A DNA stretch of 64,000 nucleotides, from contig NZ_BCQM01000004.1 of assembly GCF_001552075.1 (NCBI RefSeq), positions 186,001 through 250,000 on the forward strand, written 5' to 3'. Of the stretch, positions 58,768 through 64,000 are shown one piece after another. Both the position numbers and the translations under genes were made by a program. A model generated the notes under the pieces. The model saw only the letters and a program-made list of their open reading frames with translations. It did no database searches and was not told the origin of the DNA. The stretch comes from Arthrobacter luteolus NBRC 107841 (GTDB taxonomy: Bacteria; Actinomycetota; Actinomycetes; Actinomycetales; Micrococcaceae). Within the stretch, counting starts at the first letter, position 1; each line of letters opens with the position of its first letter.

Positions 58768-59541
58768 TTAGTACTTGCTCAGGTCGGGGTAGCTGCCGAC
58801 TTCATATCCGCCGTCGACGGCGAGACTGGTGCCGGTGATGTAGCTGGCCGCGTCACTTGCCAGAAAAATTGCAGGAGCGGCGAGTTCTGCGGGAAGGGCG
58901 GGCCGTTTGAGGACCGCGTTTTCCCTGAATTCGTTCATGATGCCCTCACTGGCCGTGATGAATCCGGCCATGGGTGTATCCACGAGGCCAGGGAGGACGG
59001 TGTTAACCCGGATGCCATGCCTGCCCAATTCCAAAGCGGCGTTTTTTCCGAACATCTCGACACCTGACTTGCCGGCGGCATAGGCGCTTCCCCCGTAAAG
59101 CGGAATATGCGCGTTCAAGGAAGAGATATTGACGATGGATCCGCCCGCACCCGCCGCGATCATCGACCGCGCTACTGCGCGGGTGCAGAGAAAGACGCCT
59201 TTGAGGACCAGGTCCACGGTGAAGTCCCAGTCCTCTTCACTGAGCTCATGCAGCGGAGCAGCACGCAGGCCTCCTGCCACGTTATATAGGCTGCGGATGT
59301 GCCCGCCATGGACCTCGGCGGCTTTCACCGCTCGGTCAACATCGGCGGCATCGGTGACGCTGCCTGCGCAGGGCCGGAATCCCTCACCCAGACGCGATGC
59401 TGCCTTTTCCAGGCCTTCGCTGTTTAGATCGAACCCAACGACAGGGGTTCCCTCGGCCACGAGACTCTCGGCAATTGCCAGTCCGATCCCGGATGCGGCT
59501 CCGGTCACGAGGGCAGCTCCGTTGCTGCGGGGAGCATTCAT
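58768..59541 (-). CDS. SDR family oxidoreductase
   Basis: The 257-residue classical short-chain dehydrogenase has TGAASGIG (13-20), NVAGG, Ser in VNISSLNAH and YAAGK as the catalytic Tyr/Lys motif, ending in the family GTSLAVDGGY. NAD(H) preference is suggested by Asp at the end of the second strand (GFDLNSEG). It is cotranscribed with the NTF2-like gene and divergent from a LysR gene. The substrate is unknown. Confidence 0.92.
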   Translation of the reverse strand: MNAPRSNGAALVTGAASGIGLAIAESLVAEGTPVVGFDLNSEGLEKAASRLGEGFRPCAGSVTDAADVDRAVKAAEVHGGHIRSLYNVAGGLRAAPLHELSEEDWDFTVDLVLKGVFLCTRAVARSMIAAGAGGSIVNISSLNAHIPLYGGSAYAAGKSGVEMFGKNAALELGRHGIRVNTVLPGLVDTPMAGFITASEGIMNEFRENAVLKRPALPAELAAPAIFLASDAASYITGTSLAVDGGYEVGSYPDLSKY

Positions 59542-59650
59542 AGTGGATCTCCATTTCTCCTGCTGTGTATACGGATACCGGGCTCCCGCCGGGTAGATGC
59601 CCAGCTTGACAAGACCCCGAAGGACAGTAAATTGAGATCCAAGTCACACT

Positions 59651-59668
59651 ATTAACCGAATGATTAAT
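59651..59668. promoter_or_regulatory. Putative LysR operator
   Basis: ATTAACCGAATGATTAAT is an inverted repeat with seven-base arms (one mismatch) and contains the T-N11-A signature of LysR-type boxes. It lies between the divergent SDR and LysR genes, 19 bases before the LysR start. Confidence 0.55.
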
Positions 59669-59686
59669 ATGCTGCGAGGGGGATGC

Positions 59687-60571
59687 ATGACTGGGCATCT
59701 CAATCTCGCTCACGTCAGATCATTGGAGATCCTGATCGAGGAGGGCAGCTTCAGCAAGGCCGCGGCCCGGCTCCATGTGACCGCCCCCGCCATGACACAG
59801 CAGATTAAGCGGCTCGAGGGCTTTGTGGGCTATGGGCTGGTCGAGCGCGGCCAGCCGGTCCGTTTAACGGTCCGGGGACAGAGATTCATGCTGCACGCAA
59901 AGGAAGCTTTGGACGCCTCGGGGCGGGCTTTGGGTTCGCACATCCAAGCGACCCTGCGCATTGGCTTTATTAACGGTTACCCGCGGGGAATGGACGAGGA
60001 ATTCCTGGTGGAATTACGCCGTTCAAACCCTGAGCTGCTCGTGGATTTTGTTGAGCTTGGCTGGGGAGACCAGACTAAACGCCTGCTAACCGGAGATATT
60101 GACGCATCGCTGGGCCGGCCGCCGTTCGATCATGAGGAAGCGATTGAACGTATTACGGTCTACCGGGAACCCCGCGTCGTCGCGGTCCCTGCGGGCTCCA
60201 ACCTTGCGGTGCGCGGTTCGCTGATACTCGCGGATATCGAAGGCTGCGCCGTCGTCCGTGCGCGGGGTGCGGCCGAGGTGTGGACCAAATACTGGGTCGT
60301 GGATCCGCGTCCCAGCGGGGTGCCTGTCAACTACGGCTCCTGGGCGAGGACCATGGAAGAAGCACTCACAGCGGTAGCCATGTCAAACAACATCATGATC
60401 ACCGCCGAGTCGGTTGCCGAGCGCTACAAGCATCCCGGAGTCACCTACCTTCCCCTTGACGATGCCTCCTACTGCCAGGTCGACCTCTGTACAAGGAAAT
60501 CGGATCGCCGCGCTGTGGTGCGTGCCCTGCGTTTGTCAGCCGAAGGGGCGGCCAGCTGGCGGGAAAATTGA
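59687..60571 (+). CDS. LysR family transcriptional regulator
   Basis: The 294-residue regulator has an N-terminal winged helix (LAHVRSLEILIEEGSFSKAAARLHVTAPAMTQQIKRLEGFVG) and a periplasmic-binding-like effector domain beginning near TLRIGFINGYPRG. ATG 59687 is preceded by GAGGGGGA; an earlier ATG (59660) lacks such a site. It probably activates the divergent SDR and NTF2-like genes in response to their substrate. Confidence 0.93.
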   Translation: MTGHLNLAHVRSLEILIEEGSFSKAAARLHVTAPAMTQQIKRLEGFVGYGLVERGQPVRLTVRGQRFMLHAKEALDASGRALGSHIQATLRIGFINGYPRGMDEEFLVELRRSNPELLVDFVELGWGDQTKRLLTGDIDASLGRPPFDHEEAIERITVYREPRVVAVPAGSNLAVRGSLILADIEGCAVVRARGAAEVWTKYWVVDPRPSGVPVNYGSWARTMEEALTAVAMSNNIMITAESVAERYKHPGVTYLPLDDASYCQVDLCTRKSDRRAVVRALRLSAEGAASWREN

Positions 60572-60619
60572 CCGGGTTCGGGCCTGCCGGGACTCCAGTC
60601 TTGAACCGACGGACGCCGT

Positions 60620-61135
60620 CTACCGGGCCACGCTGTACTTGGCACCGAGCTGGTCAGCCAGGTCCTCCAGATCGAGTTTTCGCTCCGGAACCGCGCCAAC
60701 CGCAACTTCGGAGACATCGGCGACGAACCAGTTGGCGCCCTCCACCAGGTAGACGGACGTGCCTCCGGCGGCACTGCTGGCCGCACCCTGGACAACCTGT
60801 TCCATGGGCTCGCCGTCGTCGAACCACATCACCATCACTGTGTTGGTGCACATCTGCGCTTCGCCGGGGGTGTCCCCGGGCGGAATCATGACCGTCGGCG
60901 GTTCCGGTGCGCCGGGCGAACAGTCCGCAACACCGTCGACAGCGGCAAAGGTCTCCGCCAGCGAAGGATAAGCGGGAAGCGCGCCCGGACTCCCACCGCT
61001 GCTCCCGCGTTCATTCCCACCGTCACCCTCAGCTGCGCTGCCGCAGGCGCTTGCCAGCGGTGCCAAGCTGAGGACCGCGGCCAGGGCCAGCAGCCTCATC
61101 GTCCGCGGTCCTGCTGTCTTCGAGCGCATAACCAT
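60620..61135 (-). CDS. Hypothetical lipoprotein
   Basis: This roughly 171-residue lipoprotein has a signal peptide with lipobox LASAC and a Gly/Ser-rich linker. The mature domain contains CSPGAPEPPTVMIPPGD, CTNTVMVMWFDDGEPMEQVVQGAA and SVYLVEGANWFVADVS. The two cysteines could form a disulfide. I do not recognise the family. ATG 61129 is an alternative start with better spacing to GGGGGAAA. It lies just downstream of the thiamine operon on the same strand but with a gap, so a link is uncertain. Confidence 0.7.
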   Translation of the reverse strand: MVMRSKTAGPRTMRLLALAAVLSLAPLASACGSAAEGDGGNERGSSGGSPGALPAYPSLAETFAAVDGVADCSPGAPEPPTVMIPPGDTPGEAQMCTNTVMVMWFDDGEPMEQVVQGAASSAAGGTSVYLVEGANWFVADVSEVAVGAVPERKLDLEDLADQLGAKYSVAR

Positions 61136-61194
61136 TTCCCCCTAGAAATGCCGGACGGGCCACGGTTCCGGCAGATCCCAGGAACGGCGGCAGG

Positions 61195-62799
61195 TTAGGG
61201 CAGCATACCTGCCGCGAAGAAGTCGTGTTCCCACTGCACCGAGCCGGTGAACGCCGCTTGTGCGGCCTGCCGTTCGGCGGCGTCCCCGGCCAAAACGGAT
61301 TCCAGGATCCCAATGGCCTGTTCGGTGGCGGCGGCAAAGCCCGGATCCGCGTAGGTGTCCAGCCATTCGCGGTAGGGGTGGGTGGCATGGTTCAACTCCA
61401 GCAGCCGGGCTCCCACATCCGCATAGACCCAGAAACAGGGGAGCACGGCTCCCACCAGGCGGGCGTACTCAACGCTGTCCTCCGCATCCCGGTCCCTGCC
61501 GAGCAGATGGTTCAGATACCCGCGTGTGACCGGCCCTGCGGCCGCGAGGTCAGTGCCCGCGGGAGCGGAGAGGACCTGTTCTACGCCGGTGCCGCCCGCA
61601 GGCCCAAGCCAGTTCCGGTGCAGATCGAGCTCGGCTTCGAGGGCATTGCGGGCCCCCGCCGCCCAGAAAACCTGCTCCTGGAGCTGGGGTGCCAGCTCGC
61701 TTGCCCGGGCCATCGCGCGGGCGTACCCGCGCAGATAAACCGCGTCCTGGGCCAGATAGAAGCCAAAGGACCCGTGATCCAGTGACCCGTCGCCGAGGCC
61801 GCGGACGAAGTCCAGTTCATCGATCCGGGTCCGCAGCCCGGCGGTCGCTTCCCAGAGGCCGGCGGTCAAGCTGCCGGCAGGAGCCGGCAGGACGCGTTCG
61901 GGCACTGCAACCTGCCCGGGCAACGGGTCCAGCCCGCGCTCCCAGACTCCGTGGAAATGGTTCACCGGGCCGTGGCCGGTGCCGACGTCCAGAAGGTCGG
62001 CCGTTTCGAGGGCTTCCTGCAGCCAGGTTTTGGCCACCGTCAGCGTCTGGCCCCAGTTCCCGGTGCGGGCATACAGCGTGGCCATGGCAGCGGAGAGCGA
62101 GCAGCCGGTCCCATGGGTGTTTTTTGTGGCAACCCGCCCCGAACTGACTTCAGTGACCGCAAACCCGCCGGCGCCGTCGGGCACCACCAGGGCATCCGGG
62201 GCCGCGTCCCCCATCAGGTGGCCGCCCTTGACCAGCACGGCGGTCGAGTAGGCAGCGGCCAACCGGCGTCCCTGGTCCAGCGCCTGGGGCCAGGTCTGCG
62301 CCGGGTCCTCCCGCAGCAGCGCCGCAAGCTCGGGCAGGTTGGGGGTCACCAGATCCACCCGGTGCAGCAAGTCCCGCAGGGCATCCTCGGCACCTTCGCT
62401 GAGCAGGCGGTCGCCGCTCGTAGCCACCATCACCGGGTCCAGCACCACCGCCGGGGGCCGGGCCTCCGCGAGCCAGCTGCCCACCGTCTGCGTCACCTCG
62501 GCGGTGCCCAGCATGCCGATCTTCACGGCGTCGATCACGACGTCGTCACTCACCGCTTCCAGCTGTTCGCGCAGAAAGTCCGGCGGCGGCGTGTGGACGG
62601 ACCGGACGCCGTGTGTGTTCTGCGCGACCAGCGCCGTCACGGCAGCCATGCCGTACCCGCCGGTGGCGGCAATGGACTTCAGATCGGCCTGGATACCCGC
62701 GCCGCCGCTGGGGTCGGTGCCGGCGATGCTCAGCACCCGGGGAATGCTGCGGCCGGCGTCCGCGGGTTTTGCGGTCTCCGCGCTGGGCAGGGGGCTCAT
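61195..62799 (-). CDS. thiD: HMP(-P) kinase ThiD fused to TenA
   Basis: This 534-residue bifunctional enzyme acts in thiamine synthesis and salvage. Residues about 22-275 form ThiD, which phosphorylates hydroxymethylpyrimidine and its phosphate: AGTDPSGGAGIQADLK, VKIGMLGT, LDPVMVATSG and the anion hole HGTGCSLSAA. Residues about 315-534 form TenA, an aminopyrimidine hydrolase, with FYLAQDAVYL and the reactive Cys in VLPCFWVYADVG (near 453). The ATG at 62799 overlaps the thiE stop (ATGA); an in-frame GTG nine bases upstream is less likely. Confidence 0.95.
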   Translation of the reverse strand: MSPLPSAETAKPADAGRSIPRVLSIAGTDPSGGAGIQADLKSIAATGGYGMAAVTALVAQNTHGVRSVHTPPPDFLREQLEAVSDDVVIDAVKIGMLGTAEVTQTVGSWLAEARPPAVVLDPVMVATSGDRLLSEGAEDALRDLLHRVDLVTPNLPELAALLREDPAQTWPQALDQGRRLAAAYSTAVLVKGGHLMGDAAPDALVVPDGAGGFAVTEVSSGRVATKNTHGTGCSLSAAMATLYARTGNWGQTLTVAKTWLQEALETADLLDVGTGHGPVNHFHGVWERGLDPLPGQVAVPERVLPAPAGSLTAGLWEATAGLRTRIDELDFVRGLGDGSLDHGSFGFYLAQDAVYLRGYARAMARASELAPQLQEQVFWAAGARNALEAELDLHRNWLGPAGGTGVEQVLSAPAGTDLAAAGPVTRGYLNHLLGRDRDAEDSVEYARLVGAVLPCFWVYADVGARLLELNHATHPYREWLDTYADPGFAAATEQAIGILESVLAGDAAERQAAQAAFTGSVQWEHDFFAAGMLP

Positions 62800-63518
62800 G
62801 CGTTCCACGCTGCCACCAGCTCCCGGGCACTGCGCAGCGGATCCGTTGCCGTGCAGATGGCCGAAACGACGGCGGCGCCGGAGGCCCCGGCGGCCCGGAG
62901 GGCAGGGATGTCCGCCAGTTCAATGCCGCCGATCGCCACGCAGGGGACCGGTGACGCGGCAGCGAAGGCCTGGAAACCGGCAACGCCGAGTGGCTCCGGA
63001 TGGTCCGGTTTGGTGCTGGTGGGACGGATGACGCCGGCACCGAGATGATCCACGGTCCCCGGCGTGAGTGCCCGTACGGCATCTAGGTGTGCCGCCGTGT
63101 TTGCGGTCAGGCCCACGACGGCGTCCGGGCCCACGACGGCCCTGACGGCGGCGGCGGGAAGGTCGCTCTGGCCCACATGTACACCGTGGACCCGGGCACC
63201 GGCAGCCCGTGCGGCCAGATAAATGTCCACCCGGTCATCCACCAGCACCAGCGTCTGGTCCCCACCGGCCTGGTCGCTCGCTGCCTGGTCTCTCACTGCC
63301 TGCGCGACGGCGAGGACCAGAGCGTAAAAGTCTGCGGCTGAGGCGTGCTTTTCCCGGATCTGCACGGTCCGGATCCCGCCGGCGACGGCGGCGCGCACCG
63401 TGTCCACGACGCCGCGGGCACCGCACTGGGCAGTGTCGGTCACCAGGTAGATGCCCGTGTTCAGGGCCAGGTCCCGGGGCCGGAGGACGGGGGAAAGGCT
63501 GCCGGCTGCGGGAATCAT
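62796..63518 (-). CDS. thiE: Thiamine-phosphate synthase
   Basis: ThiE joins HMP-diphosphate and thiazole phosphate to make thiamine monophosphate. The 240-residue TIM barrel shows [44 protein letters not shown] and the phosphate-binding C-terminal [29 protein letters not shown]. Its ATG overlaps the thiM stop and its stop overlaps the thiD/tenA start, so the three enzymes are translationally coupled. Confidence 0.95.
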   Translation of the reverse strand: MIPAAGSLSPVLRPRDLALNTGIYLVTDTAQCGARGVVDTVRAAVAGGIRTVQIREKHASAADFYALVLAVAQAVRDQAASDQAGGDQTLVLVDDRVDIYLAARAAGARVHGVHVGQSDLPAAAVRAVVGPDAVVGLTANTAAHLDAVRALTPGTVDHLGAGVIRPTSTKPDHPEPLGVAGFQAFAAASPVPCVAIGGIELADIPALRAAGASGAAVVSAICTATDPLRSARELVAAWNA

Positions 63519-64000
63519 GCCGCCACCAGCCTTGCGTTGATGCTTTCGCCGGCAAGGTCCGCAAGGGAATCCAGGAACGCCGGGACGAAGCTGCCCGGCC
63601 CGGCTGCCTGGGCGGCGGCCAGCTCGGCGGCCAGCGTGTACACGGCGGTGGCCGCGGCCACCGCGGCGAGTCGTCCGCTGATGTCCGCTCCGCCGTCGTC
63701 CGCCACTGAGAGGAAGGCCGCGGTGACCGCACCGAGGGCGCAGCCGCCTCCGGTGACCCGGGTGAGCAGCGCGTCTCCGTTGCTGATCCGCAGCGTGGAG
63801 GTGCCGTCCGTGACGACATCGGTGGGGCCGGAAACGGCCACGACAGTGCCGTATTTCTGCGCCAGGAGCGTCGCGGCGGGAAGGGCGTCCTCGGCGTTGT
63901 CCGTGGCGTCCACCCCGCGTCCGCCCGCCCCCAGCCCGGCCAGGGCCATGATTTCCGAGGCGTTGGCGCGGATGGCGGTGGGGCGCAGTTCCAGCAGATC
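63515..64000 (-). CDS. thiM: Hydroxyethylthiazole kinase, C-terminal part
   Basis: ThiM phosphorylates the thiazole alcohol for thiamine salvage. The gene enters from beyond the right edge; about 161 C-terminal residues are visible. They begin in the conserved [15 protein letters not shown] region. Downstream come the ATP-binding [12 protein letters not shown] and the catalytic [10 protein letters not shown] with its Cys. The ATG at 63949 is internal, not the start. With thiE and thiD/tenA it forms a salvage-and-assembly operon; any TPP riboswitch would lie outside the window. Confidence 0.93.
   Translation of the reverse strand, partial: DLLELRPTAIRANASEIMALAGLGAGGRGVDATDNAEDALPAATLLAQKYGTVVAVSGPTDVVTDGTSTLRISNGDALLTRVTGGGCALGAVTAAFLSVADDGGADISGRLAAVAAATAVYTLAAELAAAQAAGPGSFVPAFLDSLADLAGESINARLVAA

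Noticed and set aside
1-64000. CRISPR arrays, insertion sequences, prophage or integrase genes
   Set aside because: No regularly spaced direct-repeat array, transposase, terminal inverted repeats or phage gene was recognised.

Overview
The window is a gene-dense, high-GC chromosomal segment of an actinobacterium. The gene set suggests Micrococcaceae, an Arthrobacter-like organism: GTP-type PEP carboxykinase, an orphan winged-helix regulator, a ThiD-TenA fusion, MHS transporters, a diketo-hydrolase L-fucose route, and frequent GTG/TTG starts with GGAGG-like ribosome sites. The genus is an inference from content, not a measured phylogeny. There are three tRNA genes: Ser-CGA, Arg-ACG and Ser-GCT. 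No rRNA, insertion sequence, prophage or CRISPR array was seen.

Layout. 1-6.3 kb: lipoprotein start with four tandem 11-bp repeats upstream, rlmH, patatin-like lipase, DUF808 and CPBP membrane proteins, rhodanese, tRNA-Ser, PNPOx-like protein, tadA. 6.3-12.9 kb: upp, an orphan OmpR-type winged-helix protein with a repeat-bearing leader, a SixA-like phosphatase, a flavoprotein disulfide reductase, tRNA-Arg, and pckG with a palindrome and a CRP-like site upstream. 12.9-17.1 kb: an acidic hypothetical protein downstream of a phosphomannomutase, and a RecQ helicase carrying a C-terminal phosphoribosyltransferase-like domain.

17.2-26.5 kb (minus strand): a six-gene catabolic operon of unassigned substrate. 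It encodes an MHS transporter, Gfo/Idh dehydrogenase, old-yellow-enzyme-type FMN/FeS/FAD reductase, TIM-barrel isomerase, aldo/keto reductase and FAD dehydrogenase. A 20-bp direct repeat with 22-bp period lies before its first gene, and an IclR regulator sits just upstream. 26.5-36.3 kb: a complete predicted oxidative L-fucose pathway (mutarotase, dehydrogenase, lactonase, fuconate dehydratase, SDR dehydrogenase, diketo hydrolase) with an ABC importer and a FadR-type regulator. ACATCCGA motifs occur at both the divergent promoter and the regulator's own start.

36.4-42 kb: a MacB-like export system (permease, ATPase, adaptor, small Cys-rich lipoprotein) divergent from a two-component system, with a long inverted repeat between them. 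42-51.5 kb: dienoyl-CoA-isomerase-like protein, L7/L12-like membrane-anchored protein, aldo/keto reductase, L-2-hydroxyglutarate oxidase, MgtE, tRNA-Ser, prolyl oligopeptidase, TRIC channel, RibD-like reductase. 51.7-55.5 kb: YtcJ-type amidohydrolase and NCS1 transporter divergent from a TetR regulator with a near-perfect operator. 55.6-57.9 kb: PadR-DUF1048-ABC export operon. 58-60.6 kb: NTF2-like protein and SDR divergent from a LysR regulator. 60.6-64 kb: lipoprotein and the thiamine operon thiM-thiE-thiD/tenA, which runs off the right edge.
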